From contig JALMGJ010000003.1 in NCBI GenBank assembly GCA_023362775.1, positions 53,421,416 to 53,485,415 on the forward strand: a DNA stretch of 64,000 bases, read 5' to 3'. The position numbers were made by a program, and so were the translations under genes. The stretch is from Charina bottae (Eukaryota > Chordata > Lepidosauria > Squamata > Charinaidae). Below, one piece after another: positions 34,069 to 45,813 of this stretch. Within the stretch, counting starts at the first letter, position 1. Every line of letters starts with the position of its first letter. A model generated the notes under the pieces. The model saw only the letters and a list, made by a program, of their open reading frames with translations, did no database searches and was not told the origin of the DNA.

Positions 34069-34384
34069 GCTTTATTTATTTATTTATTTAATTTTTATCC
34101 CGCCTTTATTATTTTTATAAATAACTCAAGGCGGCGAGCATACCTCATACTCCTTCCTCCTCCTCTTTTCCCCACAACAACAACCCTGTGAGGTGGGTTG
34201 GGCTGAGAGAGAGTGACTGGCCCAAGGTCACCCAGCCGGCTTTCATGCCTAAGGCGGGACTAGAACTCTCAGTCTCCTGGTTTGCCATTGGCTCCTTCCT
34301 AGGGCTGAGAGAGAGAGTGACTGGCCCAAGGTCACCCAGCCGGCTTTCATGCCTAAGGCGGGACTAGAAGTCACAGACTCCTGG
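34069..34384 (-). mobile_element. CORE-type SINE with internal tandem duplication
   Basis: Minus-strand SINE: TTTATT tail repeats, ATCCCGCCTTTATTATTTT, CAACCCTGTGAGGTGGGTTG and GGCCCAAGGTCACCCAGCCG. The segment containing the CORE phrase occurs twice in tandem (34200-34301 and 34302-34384). The copies differ only by a GA step in the GAGA run and a few bases, plus a 20-bp extension of the first. Confidence 0.85.
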
Positions 34385-35629
34385 TGAAGATGAGACTGCC
34401 GAATTACCTTGGGAACACAAGCTCTTCTTATAACATTTTAACAGGCACAGCTGAAGAAAAATGTATTAATTTTATGTCACTGAAATAATTTCAGTTACTT
34501 GTTAGCCAAAAATAATGTAAAAGCACACAGTGTTTTTTTTAAAGATTGTAATTAGAAATCTGTATTTTTAGTTTGATTTACAGTGCTAGCTTGGTATCCA
34601 ACTAGCAATAATGGTTCTCTTTTAAGTAAACACATGTCCTTCCAGAATTATGCAGACTTTCCAGTTACAATGCTCTGATGAAATTATAGCTAGAGACATG
34701 TAAATAACACATATTTTATAATGCCAATTTATATCCAGGGTGTGACTGTGCTTCCTATGTTCTTTCGGTTTTATAGCTTTAAAATAAAACTTGCATAAGA
34801 TGATTGAAAAAGTATGTCAGATAATACTTATGTATTTTATGAGCAATAGAATTATTTCTCAAAAGCAGGCTGATAGTTGTACTCATTCAGCTCTTGTAGC
34901 TGAACTTCAACTCCATTTCTTATGTCTGTGCTTGGCAGCACTGCAGGTCAAGCTGACATTCTGTAACTTGATACGCACAGTGTAAGAGTATTCTGCTGTC
35001 CTGAGCACATTGCTTAATTTTCTTCTGTGGCCAGTGTTGACCTTCAGTGTGACAAAAACATTGGTGGTCATGTATCTTTTCTGTTTTTATAAAACCTGGA
35101 CTGCTCGATGAAGTATGTGGAATTACATTTGGTTGGGAATCAGATACAAATGAGACTGCAATATAGATCACTATGACCCTGCCTTGTTGCCAAATGTGCA
35201 AATAAATAATAATAACACTAAATAATGCTCCATCCAAAACAAAGCCAGAGAGCTGAAGCAACAGAGCACCCAAAGTCATATTTAATTTCAAGTTAAAGAA
35301 ATGCTTCCATCTTATAGTATCATTTTGGAAAGAGCTTTTTCTGGTCTAAGGACCCTTCCCCAATCTTGGATGGATGGAGATTTGTCCAATTTAGTTTGAG
35401 GCAAATGCACTCTGTATGCATTTGGAGGCACTTTCACTATCCTTCCTGCACATGTCTCAGGATTAATCTTGAGCATAAGCATAAGGGATGGATGCCAGCA
35501 TTGAGCAATAATAAATTCTAAGGATTCCACAACTTGAGAAATAAAAAAACTTCTTTTTCCAAGAAGGACACTTGTATGTTTGCAGGTAGTCCATATGCTG
35601 GTCTATGATTGTAATAAAGATTTGATTGA
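34385..35629. other. No recognisable feature
   Basis: No element ends or coding motifs recognised. Confidence 0.4.
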
Positions 35630-35631
35630 TA

Positions 35632-36541
35632 CAGGTAGTCCTCACTTATCTACCCTAATTGGGACCGGCAACTCTGCTGCTAAGCGAAACTAAGTGGGAA
35701 ATCACGTGACCGTGACTGTGCTTTCTGGCTGGAAAGAGACAAGACTACTCAGTTTCACACCTTCTGCTTTTGTTGGCCTCCTAACCACTCCCCCGCCCTA
35801 TTGAATGCTCAAGTGCCTGCTAACTGTCTTGTACACATTGAAAGCAGTGCGATCGTGCCAGCAGCCCAGGGCTGGGAGCCGCAGGCGCGCTACACAAACA
35901 GCTTACAGTACTCTCTTGAAATCTCTTCCTCTCCAATCTCTGCTCTGCGTGGGGGGGGGGAGAAAAAGAGCAAGTGATTTCTGTAGGTAATTCCTTCTTT
36001 GCCTGACACCCCCCTCCCCTTCAGAGTGGAGAGATTGGTGAGAAAGATATTTCAAGAGAGTAAGATTTTTGCTTTTCTGCACATCAAGAGAAATGCAATT
36101 GCGTTAGCAGTGGGAAAGGGTCAGGCAAAGGAGAGATTGCCTACAGAAATTGCTTGATTTTTCTCTCTCCCTTCCCCCCCCCCTGCAGCGCTGAGATTGG
36201 AGAGAAAGAGATTTCAAGAGAGTACTGTAAGCTGGTTGCATAGTGTGCCTGTGGCTCCCAGCCCCGGGCTGCTGATGTGATCACATTGCTTTTGATGTGT
36301 AGAAGAGCAAACTGCTTACTTTCTTACAATCCCTTTCTTTCCAATCTCTCTGCTCTGTGAGGGGGGGGGGAAAGAAAAAAACACAGGTCAGGCACAGGAC
36401 AACACATACTGACTGTAATGGTGACTGAGGGACACTGCAAAGGTCGTAAATGGTCGTAAATGATCCATAAAGTTATTTTTTCAGCACTGTCGTAACTTCG
36501 AATGGTTGCTGAACAAATGGTAGGTAAGTGAGGACTACCTG
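35632..36541 (+). mobile_element. TA-flanked MITE with large internal foldback (910 bp)
   Basis: It begins CAGGTAGTCCTCACTTAT and ends AAGTGAGGACTACCTG, with TA on each side (35630-35631, 36542-36543). The subterminal regions match the copies at 1683 and 55851. The interior contains a large imperfect inverted repeat: about 35831-36007 pairs with about 36120-36302, including GGGCTGGGAGCC against GGCTCCCAGCCC. A third, partial arm lies near 36310-36375. Poly-G/C tracts occur in each arm. No transposase. Confidence 0.85.
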
Positions 36542-37660
36542 TAGAGGCATTCTATTATTATGTTCATCATTTATGGTAAGTTTTAAAGACATAACTTTTT
36601 AGTGATTTGTCCTTTATCCCATCCAAATTATTTCTGAATCATACCTGTAGTATACGTGCCACTGGTTGAGGACCATTGTGTGCATATTTGGTTTGATTTT
36701 AACCCTATGTGCACTGCCCAGTCACAACTGTGAGATGGAATGCTATATAAATTGATATAATACATATAATAAGTATGTGCCTCCATTGCAAGAATGCATT
36801 CTCAATAGTGATGTATATACGTTGGGGGGGGGAGAATACTACCTTTTCTTTGGTTCTATATTATTTACTTGTTGCATTTATATCCCATCTTTCTTCCAAA
36901 GAAGTCTTGGTAGAGATCACAGTTCTCCTCCTATCTTTGTTCTCGCAACAACCCTGTCAGATAGGTTCAACAAAAAAAGTAACTGGTCCATATCCTAAGA
37001 ATTAGACTATTACACCCAATGTCCTTATCTAGAGAAAAGAGTGCTAGATTTATGTTGTTAGTCTCACTTTGGATTTTATATAAATGCCCTCCTATAATTG
37101 AAGAATGGCTTCTATTTGTCTTGGCTTGGAGTCTACTAACTACATGCATGTTTGATGCAAAATTGCTAATGAAATGTTCCTAACTACAGTAGATGCTAGT
37201 TGTGCCTATCAGGCCAGAACTTCTGCATCACAATTTGTGGTAATCTCCGGTTACCACAGACTTCCTATCGTATGGGCCAAACTAGGTGTGTGTGTGTGTG
37301 TATGCGCTGATAAACCATGGTATAGTTTTTAAATGGTTTATATTTGTGCTGTTCTTAGTTTTATGTACTCCTGATTTCTAAATATCCCATTATTTGTATC
37401 ATATGGTCCACTGAAGTCATTGTTTAACAGTGCAGCAAAAGAAATACATACAGTAAATAATCTGGCAATTTAACGCAAGTCTGTGATTTTATTTCAGTCA
37501 CTGTCAATCATCTGCCATTCATGTAAGCTGAAATCAGTGTAGAGCGAAAGCATGAAATTAAATCAGGGATGATGTCCTGGGATGAGGTGGGGGAGAGAAG
37601 GAATATATGACTACAGAAAATTGTGGCATGTGCAGATATTGGTAAAGCAATGTTGTGGGA
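36542..37660. other. No gene; degenerate SINE and GT repeat
   Basis: A degenerate minus-strand CORE-SINE 3' part lies at about 36861-36995 (ATATCCCATCTTTCTTCC, CGCAACAACCCTGTCAGATA). A short (GT)n lies near 37287-37300. Otherwise nothing recognised. Confidence 0.45.
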
Positions 37661-37674
37661 TGATTATTTCCTGG

Positions 37675-37900
37675 AGCACTGCACAACCCATGTTTCCTCC
37701 CTCCCTCCCTCCCCCCTCCCTTTTGTTTTGTTTTGTTTTGTTTTGCTTGGTTTAGTTTTGTTTTAACATAGCTCTTCCTCCCGAAGGAGCCCAGAGCAGA
37801 GCACACAAGAACAATAAAAACAGTCTTCAGTAAAACAAACCAGCAATGCAACTACCAGTCCTGAACAAAACAATAAATATGCTCTAAGGAAAACAAGGTT
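37675..37900 (-). repeat. LINE 3' tail, antisense
   Basis: CTCCCTCCCTCC and TTTTG repeats are followed by AACATAGCTCTTCCTCCCGA, GAGCCCAGAGCAGAG and an A-rich run. This is the antisense layout of a CR1/L2 LINE 3' end. Confidence 0.45.
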
Positions 37901-38849
37901 CATTTTGAAAAAGTCATTCCGGAGGCAGCCATGTCTTGAAGCATTGATTAGCTTCCGGTGCCTTGCTGAACTGGCTGTCTTCAGCTGTCACGTGAAACGC
38001 CACGGCATGGTGGCCAGCATACTTCCCTCCAGCAAGAGTTCCCTTATTTTTTTATCCCCCTCAGATAACAACCTGTGGTCCTTCACCTTCCAACAGTGCA
38101 AGGGCAACCTGCACTGGATGTTCAAGAGCAGCAGAAGTATTAGCAGAGGAAGATGCCAGTCTGCAGTACAGCTAAGGGAGTTCTCTGGAGTTGGGCCTTC
38201 TCTTTGTAAAACTGAATTTTTGAGTGCGGGGAGCAATTCAGGGGTAGTCATAAAAGTAGAATATTCAAACTCTTCAGTTCCTTCGGTTTGCAAAATTTTA
38301 CTCTTATTCAGGAAAATATTCAGTTCTTTGCTGTTTAAATGAGCATTCTGTCTTTCTGTTCAAAAGGAATAAAAAGCATTAAATAAGAGACACATTCCAA
38401 TATCCATATTGTTTGACAGAGACACCAGTTGTTAATAACATGTGATATCATATACAAATATGGTGTTTGCTTTCTAAAAGCTACCCTTGGGTAAAGTTTT
38501 GCAGGGCTAGATTTTTCTATTCCGAATTACCCACCACTTCTCTTGATAGTCCTTAGACACCAGACCTTAGACCCAATTGAATTTAGTGAGTAATTTAGGA
38601 TCAGGACCAGGGAGGAATTGGTATGTATGTGTTCATAGCAAAGTGATCACCTGTGGAGGATGAACAGGTGGAGAGAGGATTTACACATGCCTACTCCCCC
38701 CCTTAATGTTGAACACTCACAGGAGAAAAGGAAGAACATCTAAGAGCTGCTTAGTTAGCTTTCCTGTTAGCTGTTGAGCTCTAATAAAATTTGATTATTC
38801 AGTAGCTGTATTGAATTGCCAAGACATGGTCATTAGTATAATGTGCTTC
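37901..38849. other. Unassigned; possibly more LINE 3' UTR
   Basis: A 145-codon open frame at 37905-38342 has no recognisable domain. It lies directly behind a LINE tail, so it may be antisense LINE 3' UTR. I do not call it a gene. Confidence 0.35.
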
Positions 38850-39375
38850 ATAATTGTATTCATTCATTAATTCATTCATTTGATCAATTTACACAGTTGC
38901 CCATCTCACAAGTGCAAATTTGGGTGGCACACAGAGGATTGAACCCAAATAACATCAATTAATAATGAAATAATATCAATCAAAGACAAACCCAATTCAA
39001 ATCATAAAAGCACAACATCACACTGATGGGCTCATCTAATCTCCAGACCTCGTGCCCAAGGGAAAATCGATGTCTTAAGAGCTTAAGAACTGCTAACAGA
39101 GTCGGGCCCCAACAAACCTCAGGGGGTGTGGTCTTTCAGAGGGCAGGCATTGCAACCAAGAAGGCACACTTCCAGGGTCCTGCCGGATGTCACTGTTTAA
39201 TAGACAGGACCTGGAGCATGTCCACCCTGTCAGATCTGATGGGACGGACAGAAATGATTGGAGAGAAGCAATCCTGCAAATAGCCTGGTCATTGACAAGT
39301 TGCACTCTTGCTGTGCTCCCCACTAATGTCAGCAGGAATCTGCCCAGGGTGAAATTTAATTGCAGAAACTCCTCT
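38850..39375 (-). repeat. CR1/L2-type LINE 3' region, antisense
   Basis: ATTC repeats (38860-38880) are followed by the antisense tail (ACAGTTGCCCATCTCACAAG, GGGTGGCACACAGAGG) and an A-rich stretch. Next comes a 3' UTR-like block with GTGGTCTTTCAGAGGGCAGG and GGCACACTTCCAGGGTCCTG. This parallels the order in the CR1 relic at 47235-47700. Confidence 0.55.
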
Positions 39376-40019
39376 CTCTTATATGAGTGTTTCCAAGCTA
39401 GGTAGTTAACCTGAAATAGTTCCATCCTGGTCTCCCACTTTAGGGCTTAGCCTTGTGAAATTATCCTTCCATATTTTCCTCTCTCTTTTTTTTGGTGACT
39501 TTTTAAGCTGGAAAAAATGTAACTGTTTGTGAATGTCTCTCTTTCTATCAGTGCAAGGCATCTTTATGCACCTTGTAAGGTACCTCAGCAACTTTTAGTG
39601 TCAGAGATACTTTAACAGCATTTTTCTCTTATTTTTTAAAATTATGCTAATTTGCCTGTTCACTGATATTTATAATAGATTTTAAAAATAATTTTCCTGG
39701 AATTTTTAAAATTGATTTTAAAAACTGCTTCCTTGTTAATGCTGTTTTATTTTAATTAGTTCAGAAACAATGTTAAGCAGTTTTCTTAGTATGTGACAGT
39801 AGTTATGCAATAGTTCATAAATATTTTTAGGGAAAATGATAGATTTGATTTAAAAATAAATTTGAAAAAAGTGGTCTTATGCTGCAGTGCTCAGAATTTT
39901 ACATTCTTCTCTGCACAGGTATGTCACATTTGTAAGGGTAGGATATAGCAATACAAGCAGACAAAGCTATTATGCTTTCTGAATGATGGGTACAATTCTA
40001 CACCTAGCTTAGATTTGAT
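39376..40019. other. No recognisable feature
   Basis: AT-rich; nothing identified. Confidence 0.4.
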
Positions 40020-40440
40020 TGATTATGTGCCATCAAGTTGTTGTCGACTTTTAGCAACCACATAGCTAAATTTTCTCCATGATGGTCTGCCCTTAACCTG
40101 GTCCTTCAGATCTTCCAAGAGTGCACTCATCACCATTGTAACTAGGTTCATCCACCTTGTTGCTGGGCATCCTCTTATTCTCTTCCCTTCCTCTTTTCCC
40201 AGTATTAGAACCTTCTCCAGAGAGCTATGTCTTTGCATAATGTGTCCAAAGTAGGATAATTTGAGGCTGGTCATTTGTGCCTTGAGTGAGAACTCTGAGT
40301 TGATTTGTTTGATGGCTCATTGGTTTGTTTTCTTGGCTGTCCATGGTATTCTCAAGAGTGTTCTCCAACACCAAAGTTCAAAAGCATCAATAGTCTTCCT
40401 ATCCTGTTTCTTCAAAGTCAAACTTCCATAGAAGGGAAAT
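40020..40440 (-). pseudogene. RTE/Bov-B-like LINE, C-terminal coding fragment
   Basis: Read on the minus strand, this encodes the end of a non-LTR retrotransposon polyprotein: an ELWCWRRLLRIPWTAK-like phrase near 40350 (with one frame change), then KLSYFGHIMQRHSSLEKVL, GKRIRGCPATRWMN and finally VAKSRQQLDGT before a stop at about 40023. The same phrase order is typical of Bov-B-type ORFs. Only this end is present, consistent with 5' truncation. The stop before IKQ and the frameshift show it is inactive. Confidence 0.7.
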
Positions 40441-41109
40441 TATTGGATAGAGCTGGAATCATCTGTCCAAAGCATTGGGATAACACAAATCCATGTTTTC
40501 TATTACAATCTTTTTTGAAACTAGAATGTGCATATAATAATAAAGATACTGTTTTGGATTTCAACTATATGAAGCTTTTAATGCCTGTTTTGAAATCCTT
40601 TATTAGAAATAAAGTATCCATTTGATTCAAAAAAATTAAATAAAAAGCTTCTATAAATTCCAGTACTGTATGAAACAAGAACAATATTGTTTAATATTAA
40701 AGGAACATTAAATGAAACATGGCAAACATTGCCATTTAAACAATGACTACTGTGCTTATAAAGTACATAGCTTTTTGCAGAAAGTTTCCAGACCTGCCTT
40801 CCAGCTTTACATATGTTTCTATCTCCTTAATTTGAAACTGAAATGGGGCACTACTGGAGTTGAACATTGTAGTCACTTAAAGGTTTTATACATTGAGATT
40901 GAGTGGGATTTGTCCACAAAACTTGAGCTAATGTCTCTACTCCCACTCCTAAATAAAGTTATTTAGCATAATATTTTTCAGCTTTTTCTATCTTACGTGG
41001 ATATAATTTACAGGTGCAAATAAGTCTGTTATATTTAATAACTTAAAAGTGAGATTCCAGTGGGTTGGAATTGAGCCCTGATAACTGTATGGACAAATGC
41101 CCCCAATTT
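40441..41109. other. No recognisable feature
   Basis: AT-rich; nothing identified. Confidence 0.35.
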
Positions 41110-41984
41110 TAAACTTTCCTGAGTGATAATCCATAGTACTTCCAAGGACATTATAGTGATCTCCACCCTTGTATTCCTTATATATTGCTTTTACCTCCTT
41201 TTACTTTCCTTGACATGTATAGTCTCCTTTCTTTTTTTATTTATCATCCATTCATATCACATGTCCAAAATGTGTGAGTTTCTGCTTCTTGTTTTTTGCC
41301 TCAAGGGTACAGTCAGTCTTCATTTGGTCCAAGAGTGGTATTTCTTGTCTTGCATTCCATGACACTCTTAGTAACCTTCTCCAAATCTATAATTCAAAAT
41401 TGTCTTCTTCCTCTACAGTTTCCAAGTGTCCATTTTTCACAACTGAACATTGGTACTGGAAAGACCATTCTTCAACTGCCCTGACCTTCATTGTCATACA
41501 TAGAAGTGTGCTTATCCTTCATGATCTTCAAATTGGTATTGCCTTTCTTCCTAAGATTAATGTCATGTTTACTTACCCAGCAGTTGTCCATCTTTCTCTA
41601 ACAAACCCTTATCTAATGTCATCACTTTTCCATCATCAGCGGTGAGTTCACTAAGAATACTGATTGACATTTCTTATGTCTTAACATTTAATTCAGATTT
41701 TTCATTTTTCATTTTTTTACTTTTATGTTGAGCTCTTCTAAACCTTAGTTATTTCCTGCTAACAGAATGGAGTTGTTTGTGTATCACAAATTGGTAGTGT
41801 TTCAATTTCAGTTTTGATTCCAACTATCATGTATTCCAGTCCTATTATTCTTATAAAATAGTTTCTTATAAGTTAGATAGATCGGGACAGCATGCAACCT
41901 TGTCTCACTCCCTTTCCTGTTCTTGAACTATACTTTTCTAAAATGAGTTTTTAACAAAAGCTTATTCTTCATTCTAAAGGTTCC

Positions 41985-43310
41985 TCAGAAGAACATAAGA
42001 ATAGTCTTGCTGGATCAGGCCAAGGCCCATCTTTGTTTTTTTAGAGTACCCAACTAGATGCCTCTGGAGTGTTAGCATGCAGAAAGTGGAGACATACCCC
42101 ACTCCCACTGTCAATCCACTGCAATCCATAGGGTTGTTGTTGTGGGGAAAATAGGAGGAGGAAGGAGTATTAGGTATGTTCACCGCCTTGAGTTATTTAT
42201 AAAAAAATAATAAAGGCAGGATAAAAAATAAATAAATAATAAATTTGAGTTTTCAATGCAAACAGCCTTTGATAGATCTGCCCTTCCCAAAATTATCCAG
42301 TTCCTATTTGAAACCATCCAGGTTAGTGGCATCACCACAGATTGTGATAATGAACTCCACAGATTAATTATGTGTTACATAAAAAAGTGCTTTATTTAAT
42401 CTGTTTTAAGTCTTCTTTCTATCATAACCTAATACTTTGAGAGAAGGAAAAAACTTTTCTTTGTTCGCTTTCTCCATGCCATGTATATGAGAGATATGCA
42501 AAGGAAGTGAAAGAGTGGAGTTTAGGGGAGAAGAAGCAACATAATCCAGATGTGAGAGCCTTTCAAAGAGGCTCTACCTCGATTAACTCACTGGAGGTCT
42601 GGCTAGGAATTTAACCTTATAGTTTTCAAGATTATGTTTTTACCCCAGACTGCCATGAAAGATGCCTTTCTGAAATCAGTTCTTACTTCTTTGGCTTGCC
42701 AGCTCTGTGGTGCTTGACAGTGTATGACTTAGACACCTTGAATGTGTTCTCCACTCAGAAAACCTTTTTTTCCAGGCTAAAGAGTCCCAATATTTTCTAC
42801 TTTTCTCATAAGACAAATGTTTTAACCCCTTCATCATTTTGGTTGTCTGTACTTTTTCTAGCTTTTAAAAATCCTGTTAAAAATATTTCAGCTAGAATGT
42901 ACACAATTTTCCAGATGCCAACAGACCATAGTTTTGTATAAGGGTTTATAAGATTGGCAAATTTATTTTCAATCACTTTTCTCCTAGTGTGAAATTTACC
43001 TTTCTCATAGCTGCCTCACACTGAACTGATACCTTCTTTGAGTTTTCCACTATGACCCCAAGATTTTTTTCATGGTTAAGTACAGATAGCTCTGACCCCA
43101 CTACTGTATATGTGATGCTGGAGGGAGGGATTGCTCCAAAGTCCATCACCTCATATCAGACTGCATTTGCCATTTAGTCGACCACTCACCCTGTTGAAAG
43201 AAATCCTTCTACGGCTCTTCCCACTCATTTGCTTTTTACCATTCTAAATAGCTTAGTATCATACACAAATAGTATCTTAGTATCTTAGCTATTTGACTGT
43301 GTCTGTTTAT
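41985..43310 (-). mobile_element. CR1-clade LINE 3' UTR, antisense
   Basis: Reading left to right it gives the familiar antisense CR1 3' order: AGAACATAAGAATAGTCTTG and CTGGATCAGGCCAAGGCCCA, then AACTCCACAGATTAATTATG, TCTCCATGCCATGTAT, TTCATCATTTTGGTTGTCTG, TTTTCCACTATGACCCCAAG and CTGCATTTGCCATTT. It is inserted in the Bov-B-like LINE and itself holds a SINE fragment at 42128-42241. Confidence 0.65.
42128..42241 (+). mobile_element. CORE-type SINE 3' fragment
   Basis: AGGGTTGTTGTTGTGGGGAA and ATAGGAGGAGGAAGGAGTAT, then ACCGCCTTGAGTTATTTATA, AAAGGCAGGATAAAAAATAA and AAAT repeats. A 5'-truncated copy inserted in the CR1 segment. Confidence 0.75.
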
Positions 43311-43790
43311 TTGGCATTATTCTCTCTGTCTATGGCTCTACTCCCCTTTGTAAAATCTTAAGGAAAATGTACTTGTATGAAGAATTAGTGCAGTAGCTTG
43401 TGTAATTACCTCTTGCATTTCTCTTTTACAGTATTGGTATACAGACCAATCTTTTCCAGTTTTTAGGCCACAAATACTTGTTTCTGATTTGCTGACATAG
43501 AGTTGTTAGCACTTCAGCTGCCTCTACTTCTGCAGTTTACAATTCACTGGTACTTTATTTGTGCCTGGTCCTTTTCTATTTGACAGCTAGATTATTGCCT
43601 CTCATACCTCACTTTCCAGTAGACTTGGTTCCAGAATATATTCTCTCCGTACAAATGTTTTTATAAATCTATAATCCCATTTGAAAAGGGTTTCCGTATA
43701 AGCTTCCCATCTTCTCTTAACCTGGGTTGCTTCTGGTAGATCATTTCCATGATTACTCTTGAATTTTTCTGACTTAGCTGTACAATCTTC

Positions 43791-43965
43791 CATTCATTCA
43801 TTCATTCATTCATTCATTCATTCATTCATTCATTCATTCATATATATATATTTGTATTACCGCCCATCTCCTCCACCCAGAGGACTCTGGGCGGTTCACA
43901 ATAAAACAAGTTAAACATAAAATTACAATATCAATAAAATACATATAAAATCCAAGTGGAGATGT
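43791..43965 (-). repeat. (ATTC)n plus CR1-type LINE 3' tail, antisense
   Basis: (ATTC)n at 43791-43840 and a short TA run are followed by TTACCGCCCATCTCC, GAGGACTCTGGGCGGTTCAC and an A-rich stretch. The tetranucleotide repeat is the LINE's own 3' tail. Confidence 0.75.
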
Positions 43966-44682
43966 TAATAATAAGGTGGGCTTCCTTTTGCTTTTGCTTT
44001 TCCTCTGTCTGTTGACATTCTTGATTGAGGTATCTTTCCTTACTTTATGTTGAATGTCTGTGTCATTCTTGTTGCTCAGGACTTTCATGATGACTTATTC
44101 TTAAGGCCAGTTTTCTGCTTTGGGTTTCTACAGTGTGTCTGTACTTTTTATAGCTCCTCAGCTTCTCTTGTGCATATACTCAATTGTTCATTACATTACT
44201 CTTATATTTTGATTGTATATCCATATCAAATCATGTTGACACATCCACTCTCTTTAATTTTGTAAACTTTAACCTGTATTTTTGATACCAATAATTCCTG
44301 GTATCTACAGTCTGCATCTGCAAGGATCCCTGGCTGACTGGACAGGATTTCTCCATCTTCTGTTCTCTATTATGTAATCAATTTGATTTCAGTGTTGTAT
44401 TTCTGATGATCTCCAGGTGTAAAACCTATGTTTATGATGTGTGAAACAGTTGTTTACAATAAACAAAGAATTCCCTCTCAAAACTCTATTAGCATATCTC
44501 CTGCATTCTTGCATTTACCCAATCCAGATCTAAAGGTAAACCCAGATTCATCTATTTCTCAAAATCATCCATTAAAATAGTACTGTGTCCTTTCGTGATG
44601 TTAAATTTAATGCCTCTTGCAGTTTCTCACAAAATTTCTCAATGTCTTCTACCATTGCATCTGCATGATTATATATCTATAA

Positions 44683-44949
44683 CAGTGCTTTCCAAACTTC
44701 CGCCGTTGGTGACACACCAATGGTGGCAGTGGTGGCGGCGGCGCACATGGCGGCGGCGGCGCGCATGGCGGCGGCGTGCATGGCGGCGGCAGCCTCGTGT
44801 TTTCCGCTAAAACTCGGAAGCGCTGATGATGTGTCGCTGCTGCCGCCGCTGTGCACGCCCTCGCCGACGCTTCCCGGTTGTGTTGCAACACACTAAACTG
44901 TGTGTTGCAACACACTAAATTGTCGTGACACACAGTTTGGAAAGCTATG
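44683..44949 (-). mobile_element. hAT-like MITE, minus orientation
   Basis: Termini CAGTGCTTTCCAAACTT and CAGTTTGGAAAGCTATG. The 8-bp flanking repeat has one mismatch (ATCTATAA at 44675-44682, ATCTGTAA at 44950-44957). Relative to the other copies it is reversed, since the GGTGACACACC phrase is on the left. The interior has ATGGCGGCGGCG units repeated several times and a short duplication of TGTGTTGCAACACACTAAA. It is inserted in the Bov-B-like endonuclease region. Confidence 0.88.
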
Positions 44950-45040
44950 ATCTGTAACATAAATGTTGGCTAATTCATTGAGTCTGTTATAGATAATGCT
45001 GCCATTTATTAGATCATCACTGAACAAATACTTAGGAGTG

Positions 45041-45661
45041 CCCTTTTTGAGTTAATTTACATGAATTTTCTAATTTGCTTTTGACCCATCTAGATACTGT
45101 AATTGACCTTCACCACATCTTAGGGCAGGAAATAAACATTTTGTGTTAGGAAGTGCTTTTTGTTGTCTCTTCTAAATTTGCTGATGAGACAGAACTCACT
45201 CTGTATTTTTTAATTGTAATGTTTCCTTCTAAACAATCTTTCATATACAAATTAACATGGTTACCCTTTTCAGGACTTTTCCCACTTCTAGTACTTCTTG
45301 AGATAACATTATCAAAACCATATACAGAATTGCAAATAAATCTGTATCAGTTAGTTCATTTATATTTTTGTTTCTGAGTGGAGTGGGAAGTGAGGAGAGT
45401 TTTGTTGCTCCAGAACCTGGACATTTTATTTCATTTCTGTTCCCTTATAAACAGTATAAAAATATTTAGTGGTAACATATTTGCTCTATCTACCATTACA
45501 CCAATATTTTTCCACTTAAGTTCCATTGAAGCACAGATATTTAAACTGAACTGCATTTATAATACTGACTATTCATTGGTTTGGAAGGAACCTTTTGGCA
45601 CTTTTCATGGCCCTGTGAAAATGAATAATTTGGTATCATCCATAGTCTTTGCTATCCCACT
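45041..45661. other. No recognisable feature
   Basis: Nothing identified. A frame at 45378-45665 has no domain. Confidence 0.35.
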
Positions 45662-45813
45662 GTGAAAGGTCCCCTGTGCAAGCACTGAGTCATGTCTGAC
45701 CCTTTTGGGGGATGCCGCTTTCACGACGTTTTCCTGGCAGACTATAGAGCGGGGTGGTTTGCCATTGCCTTCCCCAGTCGTCACCTTTCCCCAGCAAGCT
45801 GGGTACTGCTTGT
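45662..45813. mobile_element. SINE fragment (second tRNA SINE family)
   Basis: AAGGTCCCCTGTGCAAGCAC, GAGTCATGTCTGACCC, GTTTTCCTGGCAGACTATAG and GCGGGGTGGTTTGCCATTGC phrases are typical of a common reptile SINE. The B-box end is missing, so orientation was not fixed. Confidence 0.55.

Larger units (their letters stand above)
41110..45040 (-). pseudogene. Degenerate RTE/Bov-B-like LINE, broken by later insertions
   Basis: On the minus strand the pieces follow the order of a Bov-B-type polyprotein, all with stops and frameshifts. Endonuclease-like sequence lies at about 45040-44270 (EKFCEKLQEAF, NQIDYIIENRRWRN). A linker is at 43793-43602 (QVKRRWEAYTETLF). Early RT is at about 43560-43330 (KYLWPKNWKRLVCIP, ALILHTS). 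The GVRQGC-type phrase lies near 41915 and an IWRRLLRVSWNARQE phrase near 41370, then KLTHFGHVI. The body is interrupted by a CR1 segment (41985-43310), a CR1-like tail (43791-43965) and a hAT-like MITE (44683-44949). Some RT sequence between motifs is missing. It is an ancient, dead copy. Confidence 0.62.

Noticed and set aside
37905..38342. 145-codon frame, possible host exon
   Set aside because: No domain, no convincing splice sites, and it adjoins an antisense LINE tail; antisense 3' UTR is more likely.
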